A DNA stretch of 64,000 bases. It comes from Dokdonella_A sp963834755. Its GTDB lineage: Bacteria > Pseudomonadota > Gammaproteobacteria > Xanthomonadales > Rhodanobacteraceae. The stretch spans positions 558,001 through 622,000 of the forward strand of contig CAWICQ010000009.1 of the NCBI GenBank assembly GCA_963834755.1. The letters run 5' to 3'. Shown piece after piece: positions 37,245-45,825 of the stretch. Numbering within the stretch: the stretch's first letter is position 1; each line of letters opens with the position of its first letter. The translations under genes and the position numbers were made by a program. Below the pieces are notes generated by a model. It ran no database searches, was not told the DNA's origin, and worked only from the letters and a program-made list of their open reading frames with translations.

Positions 37245-37361
37245 GCTCCCGCTTGCGGGAGAGTCCGCACGAAGCGCGGGTGAGGGGAAGCAGAGCAACG
37301 CGCTCGCTTTGAGCTCGAGCCAGCTCGCCCTCACCAACCCTCTCCCGCAAGCGGGAGAGGG
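37245..37361. repeat. Dispersed palindromic repeat
   Basis: The left hairpin is CTCCCGCTTGCGGGAG, then GCGGGTGAGGGGAAGC. The right half has GCCCTCACCAACC, then perfect hairpin CTCTCCCGCAAGCGGGAGAG at 37340-37359. It lies between the efflux permease and the DUF4124 gene. Confidence 0.85.
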
Positions 37362-37409
37362 TTTGCGCATGCCGGGCGCGAGAGCGCGTCGGAGCGTAAT
37401 ATCTTGCTC

Positions 37410-38066
37410 ATGCGTCACCCACGCATCGTCCTGTTCCTGACGACACTCGCAGCAGGCCACGCACTGCACGCCGCGACAGTCTACAAATGCATCGACGCCA
37501 AAGGCGCGATCGCATTTCAGGATCATCCGTGCACGGCCGGCACGCGACAAACCACACTGCATTTGCCCGACGCGTCGCCGGTATCGCCGGCACCGGTGAA
37601 CGACGCGTCGGATACCGGCGTCGCGCCGGCACCCGCGTCCGCGCAGATACCGAGTCCGCCCACGCTGCCAGGCGAACCGCCTCCGAGCTTCTATCTGTGC
37701 ACGCGCTACGATGGCTCGCGTTACATCAGCGACACCGGCGAGAGCGGCAGCGCGCTCGTTCCGCTCGGTGTGCTCGGCGTACCGAACCGGAGTCTTGCCG
37801 ACGCGTACGGCGGGCGCAATGGCATCGGCGTCTCCGCGCCGGGTCTGCGCACGATTCCGCACGTGCCGGCCGGTAAGGTTCCATTCGGCGGCATGGACAC
37901 GTGGATCGACGACGAATGCCACGTTGCCGCGCCGCGCGAAGCGTGCGCGTATCTTCGCGGCGAGCTCGACGAAGTGGCGTCGAAACTGAGACGCGCTTTC
38001 AGCGATACCGAAGCCCAGCTCAAGGAGCAGCAGGCGCAACTGCGCGAACGCATGCGCGGCTGCTGA
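37410..38066 (+). CDS. DUF4124 domain-containing exported protein
   Basis: A 218-residue protein with a signal peptide (MRHPRIVLFLTTLAAGHALH) followed directly by a DUF4124 domain (ATVYKCIDAKGAIAFQDHPC, residues ~21-55), a small module common in xanthomonad envelope proteins. A Pro/Ala-rich linker, a second cysteine-containing region (FYLCTRYDGSRYISDTGESG) and a C-terminal charged helix predicted to coil (DEVASKLRRAFSDTEAQLKE) follow. The domain has no known biochemical role. The ATG at 37410 is preferred over the TTG at 37404. Probably a periplasmic protein; function unknown. Confidence 0.8.
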   Translation: MRHPRIVLFLTTLAAGHALHAATVYKCIDAKGAIAFQDHPCTAGTRQTTLHLPDASPVSPAPVNDASDTGVAPAPASAQIPSPPTLPGEPPPSFYLCTRYDGSRYISDTGESGSALVPLGVLGVPNRSLADAYGGRNGIGVSAPGLRTIPHVPAGKVPFGGMDTWIDDECHVAAPREACAYLRGELDEVASKLRRAFSDTEAQLKEQQAQLRERMRGC

Positions 38067-38074
38067 TTCATACG

Positions 38075-38575
38075 CTACGGTCTCAATTCGAGCAGTGGCG
38101 CCGGCGCGTGTGCGCGCTCGTGGTCGAGCAGCCAGCGCTTGGCGGGCAAGCCGCCGCCGTAGCCAACCAACGTTCCGTTCGCGCCGATCACGCGATGGCA
38201 CGGCACGAAGATCGCGAGCGGATTGGCGCCGTTGGCAGCCCCGACGGCGCGCATCGCGCTCGGCTTGCCAAGCCGGCGTGCGAGTTCGATATAGCTGATC
38301 GTGTCGCCATACGGAATCTGCAGCAGTTCGTCCCAGACGCGCTGCTGGAATTCGGTGCCGCGCGGCGCAAGCGGAAGATCGAACGTCAACAGCTTGCCCG
38401 CGAAATACGCCGCGAGTTGCGCGCGCGCTTCGCGCAGGCGCGCCGGCGAGCGCTGCCACTCGGGCGCGACGTGACCGGGCTTGCCGTTCTTCGGCAGGTG
38501 CAGACACGTCAGCGCGTCATCATCGCCGGCGATGACCAGCGGACCGATCGGCGAATCGAAGAAATCGTAGAACAT
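38075..38575 (-). CDS. ogt: Methylated-DNA--protein-cysteine S-methyltransferase
   Basis: A 166-residue O6-alkylguanine-DNA alkyltransferase that removes alkyl groups from O6-guanine onto its own cysteine in a suicide reaction. The active site is PCHRVIG with C126; other landmarks are the recognition helix FQQRVWDELLQIPYGDTISY and GAANGANPLAIFVPCHR with the Asn hinge. The ATG at 38575 (MFYDFFDSPIGPLVIAGDDD) was chosen over the upstream start at 38644 as it begins the family-conserved N-terminus. It lies 72 bases downstream of the ada-alkA-type gene on the same strand, so the two probably form an alkylation-repair operon. Confidence 0.95.
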   Translation of the reverse strand: MFYDFFDSPIGPLVIAGDDDALTCLHLPKNGKPGHVAPEWQRSPARLREARAQLAAYFAGKLLTFDLPLAPRGTEFQQRVWDELLQIPYGDTISYIELARRLGKPSAMRAVGAANGANPLAIFVPCHRVIGANGTLVGYGGGLPAKRWLLDHERAHAPAPLLELRP

Positions 38576-38647
38576 GACGCACCTGTTTGCCCGAGCGATC
38601 GTCTTCGATCGCGAAAATCCGGAAGCCGCTGCAATCGAACGCACGGC

Positions 38648-40111
38648 TCAACCCTGACTGCGCCAGAGCAGCATGACCGCATAGGCGCGCCACGGCCGCC
38701 AGCCTTCGCTCATCGTTTCCACGGCACGCGTTGTCAGCGTGATGCCATCGCCGGCCGCGCGACGCAGGATCAGATCCGCGGCAGGAAATGCATCGGGCTG
38801 ACCGAGCGCACGCATCGCGACGTAGTGTGCCGTCCATGATCCGATGCCCGGCAGCGCGACCATGCTTTCCTCGAACGCGGCGAGCGTTTGCTCCGGCCGG
38901 AAGTGCACGCGACCGGCGACGACCGCGCGTGCGAGCGTGCGGATCGCGTCCGCGCGCGCACGCATGATGCCGACTTTTTCGAGCGGCGCATCGACGAGCG
39001 CGTCGGCGGAAGGAAACAGTGCGTGCAGGCCAATCGATGCGCCATCTTCGAATCGCGCTCCATAGCGGTCCACGATACGCGCGGCAAGTGTCCGCGCTGC
39101 GGCGACGCTGACCTGCTGACCAAGAATGGCGCGCACCGCAAGCTCGAAACCATCCCACGCATTCGGCAGCCGCTGGCCCGGCCAGCGTCGCACCAGCGGT
39201 TTCAGCAATGCCGAGCGACGCAAGTGCGCGTTGATCGCGAGCGGATCGGCGTCGACATCGAACATGCGACGCACGCGCGCGACGATGTCGCCGAGAGCGC
39301 TCGGCTTCGCATGATGCACGCGTAACGCGAGCGCGGACTGCCCCGCGATCGGCGCAACCGAAAGCCAGCCGGGACTTCCCGCGGCGAAGAAACTGCGGCG
39401 ATAGCCGTTTGCGTCGACCGACTCGACGCGCGGAATGACGCGTTTTTCCAGAAACGCGAGCAGATGCGCGAAGTCGTACGGCGGGCGATACGGCAGACGA
39501 AGCACGAGCTCGTCGCTCGTCGCGTTCGCATCGTGCGCGCGCCGGATCTCGCGCGGCGGTTTGCCGTATGTCGCGCGAAATGCCGCGTTGAATCGGCGCT
39601 GGCTTGCGTAACCCGCAGCGGGTGCGATTGCACTGATCGGAAGTGCGGTTTCGGTCAGCAGCTTCTTGGCGAATAGAAGGCGTCGCGTCGCCGCGACTTC
39701 GATCGGACTTGCGCCGAGTTCCTCCGCGAACAGCCGACGCAGATGACGTTCGCCGACGCCGACGCGCCGTGCGAGATCGGGCAGCGATGTCTCGTCGAGC
39801 GAGCCCTGCTCGATGAGCCGCAGCGCACCGGCGACGAGATCGCTCTTCGCACGATGCAGCGGCGAACCGGGCGCCGCTTCCGGACGGCAGCGCAGGCACG
39901 GCCGGAAACCGGCCGCCGCAGCTGCCGCAGCACTGCCGTAATAGCGGATGTTGCGCGATTTCGGCGACGGTGCGGGACAGACCGGCCGGCAATAAATGCG
40001 CGTCGAAGTCACTGCGATGAAAAAGAGTCCGTCGAAACGCGGATCGCGCGTCTCGCGCGCGCGATCGCAGAGGCGGCGATCGAGCGGGGAATGCGTGGCG
40101 ACATCGTTCAT
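38648..40111 (-). CDS. alkA: Ada-AlkA fusion: methyl-responsive AraC-type regulator / 3-methyladenine DNA glycosylase
   Basis: A 487-residue two-part protein. Residues ~1-80 are the Ada zinc domain with cysteines in YCRPVCPA (C41, C45) and PCLRCRPE; the first of these accepts methyl from DNA phosphotriesters in Ada. Residues ~85-190 form an AraC-type HTH (SLPDLARRVGVGERHLRRLF). Residues ~205-487 are AlkA: the N-terminal domain, then the HhH-GPD glycosylase with LVALPGIGSWTAHYVAMRAL and a catalytic Asp in QPDAFPAADLILRRA. It excises 3-methyladenine and similar lesions and likely activates its own operon with ogt when methylated. This fusion is common in proteobacteria and actinobacteria. Confidence 0.95.
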   Translation of the reverse strand: MNDVATHSPLDRRLCDRARETRDPRFDGLFFIAVTSTRIYCRPVCPAPSPKSRNIRYYGSAAAAAAAGFRPCLRCRPEAAPGSPLHRAKSDLVAGALRLIEQGSLDETSLPDLARRVGVGERHLRRLFAEELGASPIEVAATRRLLFAKKLLTETALPISAIAPAAGYASQRRFNAAFRATYGKPPREIRRAHDANATSDELVLRLPYRPPYDFAHLLAFLEKRVIPRVESVDANGYRRSFFAAGSPGWLSVAPIAGQSALALRVHHAKPSALGDIVARVRRMFDVDADPLAINAHLRRSALLKPLVRRWPGQRLPNAWDGFELAVRAILGQQVSVAAARTLAARIVDRYGARFEDGASIGLHALFPSADALVDAPLEKVGIMRARADAIRTLARAVVAGRVHFRPEQTLAAFEESMVALPGIGSWTAHYVAMRALGQPDAFPAADLILRRAAGDGITLTTRAVETMSEGWRPWRAYAVMLLWRSQG

Positions 40112-40237
40112 GACGCAAGTCTACCGCGCCGCGTCGATCGGACTAGCCGTTTTCGGCCATCAATATTCCCTGGCCCCTCACTTAGTTCTCTGGCGCCTCC
40201 CCCTTGTCCCGCGATCCCCTCCCGCTCGATTCTCTAG

Positions 40238-40365
40238 CCCTCTCCCGCTTGCGGGAGAGGGTTGGGTGAGGGCAATCGAAGTGAAACCTCTCAACCCGGA
40301 ACGCAACACTCCGTGCCGCCCTCACCCGCGCTGCGCGCGACCTCTCCCGCAAGCGGGAGAGGTGA
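40238..40365. repeat. Dispersed palindromic repeat (archetypal copy)
   Basis: The left hairpin is CTCTCCCGCTTGCGGGAGAG (40240-40259), then GGTTGGGTGAGGGCAATC. The ~45-base core is followed by GCCCTCACCCGCGCTGCGCG and the right hairpin CTCTCCCGCAAGCGGGAGAG, ending GTGA. It fills the middle of the 348-base gap 40112-40459 between alkA and the SDR gene; the flanks of the gap hold only short decayed half-copies. Confidence 0.9.
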
Positions 40366-40459
40366 AGTGAAGCGATTCGCCTTCGGAATCCGCACACTCT
40401 CGGAATCCTCCCGGAACACGATTCCTCTCGGAACCGAAAACCCTCGGAACCCGCAACCT

Positions 40460-41236
40460 TCAGAATCCGTAATGCAGAAATCCGCCGTCGACGGCGACAC
40501 ACTCGCCGGTGATGTAGCTCGACGCCGGCATGCAGAGAAAAGCCACCGCGGCGGCGACTTCCTCGGGTTCGCCGATGCGACCCATCGGCGTGCGCTCGAG
40601 CACTTCCTCGAGATAGTCGGGATCGGCGAGCTTGCCGGCCGTGCGCTGTGTACGGATGTACCACGGAGCGACGGCGTTGACGCGGATGCCGTCTTCGGCC
40701 CATTCGCAGGCGAGATTGCGCGTCAGCTGCACGATGGCGGCTTTGGTCATACCGTACGGTGATCCGCTGCGCACGTGTGTCAGGCCCGATACCGAGGCGA
40801 GATTGACGATCGCCGCGTTGCCGTGTTCGGCGAGATGCGGATGCGCGAGTCGGCTCATCTCGAAGACGCTGAGGATATTCGTGTCGATGAGGTCGCCGAT
40901 TTCGTCCTCGGTGTAATCGAGCGTGGGCCTGGTGACGTTGGTGCCCGCGTTGTTGACGAGCAGCGACAGTTCGACCTCGAGATCGGCGATCCAGTCGAAC
41001 ACTTCGAGGCGCTGCTCGGGCTCGGCGACGTCGGCGGCGAACGTGAAGAATTCGCGCTCGCCGAATTCTTCGCTGAGCTCGCCGCGCGCATGTTCGAGTC
41101 CGGCTTCGTCGCGCGCCACCAGCAGCACGTCCGCGCCGAGCGCCGCGAGCTCGCGCGCGCAGGCGAAACCAATGCCTTTGCTCGCGCCGCTGACCAGCGC
41201 GACCTGTCCGTCCAGCCGCCAGCGCGACGGATTCAT
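40460..41236 (-). CDS. SDR-family oxidoreductase
   Basis: A 258-residue classical short-chain dehydrogenase/reductase. Cofactor motif SGASKGIG (residues ~16-23) has Ser where most members have Thr. NNAG is present in LLVNNAGTNVTRPTLDYTED, the catalytic Ser in VNLASVSGLTH, and the YxxxK pair in SPYGMTKAAI. The C-terminal PMGRIGEPEEVAAAVAFLCM and VDGGFLHYGF are typical of the tropinone-reductase-like subgroup. The Arg following the first strand region (VLLVARDEAGLEHA) suggests NADP(H) preference. No pathway context is visible; the substrate is unknown. Confidence 0.92.
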   Translation of the reverse strand: MNPSRWRLDGQVALVSGASKGIGFACARELAALGADVLLVARDEAGLEHARGELSEEFGEREFFTFAADVAEPEQRLEVFDWIADLEVELSLLVNNAGTNVTRPTLDYTEDEIGDLIDTNILSVFEMSRLAHPHLAEHGNAAIVNLASVSGLTHVRSGSPYGMTKAAIVQLTRNLACEWAEDGIRVNAVAPWYIRTQRTAGKLADPDYLEEVLERTPMGRIGEPEEVAAAVAFLCMPASSYITGECVAVDGGFLHYGF

Positions 41237-41284
41237 CGGCCGCCCTTATCAAATGACGGCGCCACGCACAGCGCGACGATCACT

Positions 41285-41330
41285 CCCCCTCTCCCGCTAC
41301 GCGGGCGAGGATACGGCGTGAGGGCCAGCC
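41285..41330. repeat. Half-copy of the dispersed palindromic repeat
   Basis: Only the left arm is present: CCTCTCCCGCTACGCGGGCG followed by GCGTGAGGGCCAGC. No matching right arm lies within the next 100 bases. Confidence 0.6.
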
Positions 41331-41435
41331 CGCGACCACACTGCACGAGGGAACATCGCATATTGTGCTCCCGTTGCTTGCCCGGCCACGATGACCGGAG
41401 CAGACTTTAACTGAACCCATAGCCGGAGTACCGCC

Positions 41436-41669
41436 ATGCCGCGCGTGCTGCTTCTGCTGGCGAGCGCATGCGCCATCGCCGGCTGCACCGGAAGCTCGAA
41501 CGAGGACGCCCAGGCCGCGAAACCGGCCGCGCAAGCGCAGGCCGCGCCGGCGCAGACGACGGTGCTCGATCCGCAGCTGAAGGCGATTCAGAAAGCCAAG
41601 GACGTGCAGAAGACCGTCGACGACGCGGCCAAGGCGACCGACAAGGCCATCGATGACAACGGCGGTTGA
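41436..41669 (+). CDS. Small lipoprotein
   Basis: A 77-residue protein with a lipoprotein signal peptide ending in lipobox IAGC (MPRVLLLLASACAIAGCTGS), so the mature product of ~59 residues is lipidated. The rest is Ala/Lys/Gln-rich and helical (KAIQKAKDVQKTVDDAAKAT), with a heptad-like pattern that could form a short coiled coil, reminiscent of but not clearly homologous to Lpp. GGAG sits nine bases before the ATG at 41436. No homologous family is recognised; a small envelope protein is inferred. Confidence 0.8.
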   Translation: MPRVLLLLASACAIAGCTGSSNEDAQAAKPAAQAQAAPAQTTVLDPQLKAIQKAKDVQKTVDDAAKATDKAIDDNGG

Positions 41670-41680
41670 TGCCCTTCACC

Positions 41681-41819
41681 GCTGCTGCCTGCGGGAGAGG
41701 TCGCGCGAAGAGCGGGTAAGGGGCATGGGAGCGGAACCTTCATGTCGAAGCGCTCTCGCGTTTTGCGTTTCACTCAAGATTGCCCTCACCCTAACCCTCT
41801 CCCGCAAGCGGGAGAGGGG
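41681..41819. repeat. Dispersed palindromic repeat
   Basis: The left arm is decayed (GCTGCCTGCGGGAGAGGTCG). The right part is well kept, with GCCCTCACCCTAACC and perfect hairpin CTCTCCCGCAAGCGGGAGAG at about 41798-41817. It sits between the lipoprotein gene and the oxidoreductase operon. Confidence 0.8.
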
Positions 41820-41844
41820 AAATGTCGGGTAGGAGACTCTGGAC

Positions 41845-41910
41845 ATGAAAGAATTTCCCACCGCCAACATGCTGCGGCGCGTCTTTCCGCCGCGACAGCG
41901 CAAGGACTAG
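41845..41910 (+). CDS. Possible 21-residue small ORF upstream of the oxidoreductase operon
   Basis: ATG to TAG encodes MKEFPTANMLRRVFPPRQRK plus D, preceded by AGGAG nine bases before the ATG. It ends 38 bases before the GTG of the GltD-like gene, so it would lie in that operon's leader. The peptide is basic and not hydrophobic. It may be a leader peptide, a tiny subunit, or chance. No codon-use test can settle so short a frame by eye. Confidence 0.3.
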   Translation: MKEFPTANMLRRVFPPRQRKD

Positions 41911-41948
41911 GCTCGCGCGTCGCTTGACGCGTCAGCCAGGAGGCTGAG

Positions 41949-43778
41949 GTGCAGCCCACCGATATTCGCGATTCCGCCTACTTCCACAAAGTCGTCGATT
42001 GCCAATGGGCCTGTCCGGCCCATACTCCGGTTCCCGAATACATCCGCCTGATCGCCGCCGGCCGCTATTCCGACGCGTACCTGGTCAACTGGAAATCGAA
42101 TGTGTTTCCCGGAATTCTCGGGCGCACCTGCGATCGCCCGTGCGAACCGGCGTGCCGCCGCGGGCGCGTCGAGGCGAACAACAATGACGCCAAACCCGAA
42201 CCGGTCGCGATCTGCCGATTGAAGCGCGTCGCTGCCGATCTCAAGGACGACATCCGCGACCGATTGCCGAAACCCGCGACGCAGAAGAACGGCAAGCGCA
42301 TCGCGTGCATCGGCGCCGGTCCGGCATCGCTCACCGTTGCACGCGATCTCGCGCCGCTCGGCTATCACGTCGCCGTTTTCGAAGCCGACGCGAAAGCCGG
42401 CGGTTTCATGCGCACGCAGGTGCCGCGCTTTCGCCTGCCCGAAGAAGTCATCGACGAAGAAACCGGCTACATCCTCGATCTGGGCGTCGAATTCGTCGGC
42501 GGACGGCGCATCGATTCGATGAAGTCGATGCTCGCCGAAAACTACGACGCGGTGTTCATCGGCTGCGGCGCGCCGCGCGGGCGCGATCTCGATCTTCCGG
42601 GCCGCAACGCAGCCGCGGCGCAGATTCATATCGGCATCGACTGGCTCGCATCGGTGTATTTCGGCCATGTCGAGAAAGTCGGCAAGCGCGTGATCGTGCT
42701 CGGCGGCGGCAACACCGCGATGGATTGCTGCCGTTCGGCGCGGCGGCTCGGCGGCGATGAGGTGAAGGTCATCGTGCGCTCGGGCTTCGAGGAAATGAAG
42801 GCCTCGCCGTGGGAAAAAGAGGACGCGATGCACGAAGGCATCCCGATCCTCAACTATCTTGTGCCGAAGGAATTCGTGCACGAGAACGGCAAGCTCGTCG
42901 GCATGGTGTTCGAGAAAGTCGCCGCGATCCACGACGAAAGAGGCCGCCGCAAGCTGGTGCCCACCGGCGAGCCGGATCAGCGTTTCGACTGCGATGAAGT
43001 GCTGATCGCGGTCGGCCAGGAAAATGCGTTCCCGTGGATCGAGCGCGACATCGGCATCACGTTCGATGCCGAGTGGGACATGCCGATCGTCGACAAGATC
43101 ACGATGCAGTCATCGTTGCCGCACGTTCTGTTCGGTGGCGACGCCGCGTTCGGACCGAAAAACATCATCTGGGCCGTCGCGCACGGCCACGAAGCGGCGG
43201 TGACGATCGACAAACTGCTGCGCGGCGAAGACGTCAAGGATCGGCCGCTGCCGGCGGTCGAAATGATCTCGCAGAAGATGGGCATCCATGAGTGGAGCTA
43301 CGACAACGACATATCGCCGGATCTCCGCTACAAGGTGCCGTGGGCGGATGCGAAGAAGACGCTGAAGAGCATCAGGCTCGAAGTCGAGCTCGGCTTCGAT
43401 GCGGAAACGGCGTGGAAGGAAACGCAGCGCTGCCTCAACTGCGACGTCGAGACCGTATTCACACAGAACGTCTGCATCGAGTGCGACGCCTGCGTCGACA
43501 TCTGCCCGATGGACTGCATCACGTTCACGCGCAACGGCGACGAGGCGGATTTGCGGCTTCACCTTTCCGCGCAGGCGTTGAATACGACTCAGGATCTATA
43601 CGTCTCCGGCGAGCTCAAGACCGGGCGCGTGATGGTGAAAGACGAGGATGTTTGCCTGCACTGTGGGCTTTGCGCCGAGCGCTGTCCGACGGGCGCGTGG
43701 GACATGCAGAAGTTTTTGCTGGACATGACCTATGCGGGGCCGGGTTGTCATGGTGCGCCGGCGAGGAAGGTCGCGTGA
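41949..43778 (+). CDS. GltD-like FAD/NAD(P) oxidoreductase fused to a two-[4Fe-4S] ferredoxin
   Basis: A 609-residue electron-transfer subunit. The N-terminal region carries Fe-S cysteines as in glutamate synthase small subunit (VVDCQWACPA; GRTCDRPCEPACRRGR). A GltD-like core follows, with FAD motif CIGAGPASLTVARDLAPLGY near residue 120 and NAD(P) motif VIVLGGGNTAMDCCRSARRL near 245. The C-terminal ferredoxin domain has two CxxCxxCxxxC sets, CIECDACVDICPMDC and CLHCGLCAERCPTGA. The GTG at 41949, with GGAGG five bases before it, is the start. It precedes the alpha and beta subunits of a 2-oxoacid:acceptor oxidoreductase, so it most likely links that enzyme to NAD(P)H. True GltD partners with GltB, which is absent here. 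Confidence 0.9.
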   Translation: MQPTDIRDSAYFHKVVDCQWACPAHTPVPEYIRLIAAGRYSDAYLVNWKSNVFPGILGRTCDRPCEPACRRGRVEANNNDAKPEPVAICRLKRVAADLKDDIRDRLPKPATQKNGKRIACIGAGPASLTVARDLAPLGYHVAVFEADAKAGGFMRTQVPRFRLPEEVIDEETGYILDLGVEFVGGRRIDSMKSMLAENYDAVFIGCGAPRGRDLDLPGRNAAAAQIHIGIDWLASVYFGHVEKVGKRVIVLGGGNTAMDCCRSARRLGGDEVKVIVRSGFEEMKASPWEKEDAMHEGIPILNYLVPKEFVHENGKLVGMVFEKVAAIHDERGRRKLVPTGEPDQRFDCDEVLIAVGQENAFPWIERDIGITFDAEWDMPIVDKITMQSSLPHVLFGGDAAFGPKNIIWAVAHGHEAAVTIDKLLRGEDVKDRPLPAVEMISQKMGIHEWSYDNDISPDLRYKVPWADAKKTLKSIRLEVELGFDAETAWKETQRCLNCDVETVFTQNVCIECDACVDICPMDCITFTRNGDEADLRLHLSAQALNTTQDLYVSGELKTGRVMVKDEDVCLHCGLCAERCPTGAWDMQKFLLDMTYAGPGCHGAPARKVA

Positions 43779-43806
43779 GTCGTTCGCGCCACACTCCGAG
43801 CCTTCC

Positions 43807-43968
43807 CTCACCCCAACCCTCTCCCGCAAGCGGGAGAGGGGGCTGGACATTCCCCTCTCCCACCGGGAGAGGGCAGCGCGAAGCGCAGGGTGAGGATCGG
43901 GACGAAGTGAAGCCCCTCACTCCGAGCGAGCCCTCACACCAACCCTCTCCCGCAAGCGGGAGAGGGGT
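43807..43968. repeat. Triple palindromic repeat inside the oxidoreductase operon
   Basis: Three hairpins occur: CTCTCCCGCAAGCGGGAGAG at 43820-43839, CTCTCCCACCGGGAGAG at 43855-43871, and CTCTCCCGCAAGCGGGAGAG at 43946-43965, with CCCTCAC/GTGAGG half-elements between. It lies between the flavoprotein and alpha-subunit genes. The 3' arm of the last hairpin ends 7-10 bases before the alpha-subunit ATG and doubles as its Shine-Dalgarno sequence. Confidence 0.85.
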
Positions 43969-43974
43969 TAAATA

Positions 43975-45813
43975 ATGAAACCACTCGCCGCCATCAACGA
44001 CTTCGTCGTCAAGTTCGCCAACGTCAACGGCTCGGGTTCCGCATCGGCGAATGAGCTGTTCGCGAAAGCAATCCTGCGCATGGGCGTGCCGGTCAGCCCG
44101 CGCAATATTTTTCCGTCGAACATCCAGGGCCTGCCGACCTGGTACGAAGTGCGCGTCAACGAGAAAGGCCATCTCGGGCGCCGCGGCGGCGTCGATCTGA
44201 TGGTCGCGATGAATCCGCAGACCTGGGACGCCGATCTCAAGGAGATCGAGCCCGGCGGGTACCTGTTCCACGATTCGACCAAGCCGCTGCCGAAATCGAA
44301 ATTCCGCGACGACGTGCAACCGATCGGCGTGCCGCTGACCGATATCTGCAACCGCACCTACACCGACGCGCGCCAGCGTCAATTGTTCAAGAACATCATG
44401 TACATCGGCGCGCTGTCCGCGCTGCTCGAGATCGACATCGAAGTCATCGAGAAGCTGCTCGTCGAACAGTACAAAGGCAAGGAACGGCTGCTCGATGCGA
44501 ATCGGCAGGCACTGCATCTTGGCCGCGACTACGTGACGCAGAATCTCGCGCATCCGCTCGGCATCAAGGTGCGTCACGCCGACGCGGTCGGCGATCGCAT
44601 TTTCGTCGATGGCAACACGGCCGCGGCGCTCGGCTGCGTTTACGGCGGCGCCACGGTGTGCGCGTGGTATCCGATCACGCCCTCATCCTCGCTCGCCGAG
44701 GCGTTCCAGAAGTATTGCCAGAAACTTCGCGTCGATGCCGACAGCGGCAAGCACCGCTATGCGATCGTGCAGGCCGAAGACGAGATCGCATCGATCGGCA
44801 TGATCGTCGGCGCCGGCTGGAACGGCGCGCGTGCATTCACGACGACTTCGGGCCCGGGCATTTCGCTGATGACCGAGTTCATCGGCCTGGCCTACTTCGC
44901 CGAAATCCCGATCACCATCATCGACGTGCAGCGCGGCGGTCCATCGACCGGCATGCCGACGCGCACGCAGCAGGCCGACGTCATCGCCTGCGCCTATGCA
45001 TCGCACGGCGACACCAAGCACGTGCTGTTGTTTCCGGAAGATCCGCACGAGTGCTTCGAGTTCGCCGCGCAGGCGCTCGATCTCGCCGATCGGCTGCAGG
45101 CGCCGATTTTCCTGATGAGCGATCTTGACATCGGCATGAACCAGCGCCTGTGCGCGCCGTTCACCTGGGACGAATCGCGCACCTACGACCGCGGCAAAGT
45201 CATGACGGCCGCGGAGCTCGAAGCCGGCAAGGATTTCGGGCGCTACAAGGATGTCGACGGCGACGGCATTCCGTATCGCACGTATCCGGGCACGCATCCT
45301 TCCCGCGGCAGCTATTTCACGCGCGGGACGTCGCGCGATCCGTACGCGCGCTATTCCGAGCGCGGCCCGGACTACATCTACAACATGGAGCGGTTGCTGA
45401 AGAAATTCGAGAGCGCGAAGACGCTGGTGCCGCAGCCGATCCTGCGCAAGGCGCCGCAACGCACTCAATACGGCGCGCTCTATTTCGGCTCGACCGCGCC
45501 GGCAATGAACGAAGCGATCGAAGTGCTCGAAGCGGCGCATCTGCACGTGGATACGCTGCGTATCCGCGCGTTCCCGTTTGCCGACAGCATCGCCGAGTTC
45601 GTCGCAGCGCACGAGCGCGTGTTCGTCGTCGAGCAGAATCGCGACGGCCAGTTGCGCACGTTGTTGGTCAACGAATTCGGTATCGATCCGGCACGCCTCG
45701 CGCCGGTGCTGCACTACGATGGCACGCCGATCACCGCGCGCTTCATCGCCGGCGCGATCGGCCAGCACATGGGCGCCAGCGTCGGCAAGATCGCACACGA
45801 CAAAGTCGCCTGA
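43975..45813 (+). CDS. 2-oxoacid:acceptor oxidoreductase, fused gamma-alpha subunit
   Basis: A 612-residue protein. Residues ~1-190 are the gamma domain of the pyruvate/2-oxoglutarate:ferredoxin oxidoreductase family (NDFVVKFANVNGSGSASANE). The remainder is the alpha domain with YPITPSSSLAEAFQ, the pyrimidine-end motif VQAEDEIASIGMIVGAGWNG, TTTSGPGISLMTEFIGLAYF and DVQRGGPSTGMPTRTQQADV, and a C-terminal transketolase-like domain. The fused gamma-alpha layout is that of KorA-type enzymes. With the beta subunit it would oxidatively decarboxylate a 2-oxoacid to an acyl-CoA, or run in reverse. 2-Oxoglutarate is the likeliest substrate from the fused architecture, but this is not proven. The start is the ATG at 43975. 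Confidence 0.92.
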   Translation: MKPLAAINDFVVKFANVNGSGSASANELFAKAILRMGVPVSPRNIFPSNIQGLPTWYEVRVNEKGHLGRRGGVDLMVAMNPQTWDADLKEIEPGGYLFHDSTKPLPKSKFRDDVQPIGVPLTDICNRTYTDARQRQLFKNIMYIGALSALLEIDIEVIEKLLVEQYKGKERLLDANRQALHLGRDYVTQNLAHPLGIKVRHADAVGDRIFVDGNTAAALGCVYGGATVCAWYPITPSSSLAEAFQKYCQKLRVDADSGKHRYAIVQAEDEIASIGMIVGAGWNGARAFTTTSGPGISLMTEFIGLAYFAEIPITIIDVQRGGPSTGMPTRTQQADVIACAYASHGDTKHVLLFPEDPHECFEFAAQALDLADRLQAPIFLMSDLDIGMNQRLCAPFTWDESRTYDRGKVMTAAELEAGKDFGRYKDVDGDGIPYRTYPGTHPSRGSYFTRGTSRDPYARYSERGPDYIYNMERLLKKFESAKTLVPQPILRKAPQRTQYGALYFGSTAPAMNEAIEVLEAAHLHVDTLRIRAFPFADSIAEFVAAHERVFVVEQNRDGQLRTLLVNEFGIDPARLAPVLHYDGTPITARFIAGAIGQHMGASVGKIAHDKVA

Positions 45814-45825
45814 CGGGAGAAGACG

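Noticed and set aside
34111..37350. Very long open frame (~1080 codons) on the minus strand
   Set aside because: It is antisense to the RND permease, is His/Arg/Asp-rich with no family features, and is explained by GC-rich third-codon bias of the true gene.
41949..43778. Glutamate synthase small subunit (GltD)
   Set aside because: The core is GltD-like, but there is a ferredoxin extension, no gltB beside it, and 2-oxoacid oxidoreductase subunits follow in the same operon.
10081..43968. CRISPR array
   Set aside because: The repeated palindromes are kilobases apart, variable and without regular spacers; no cas gene is present.
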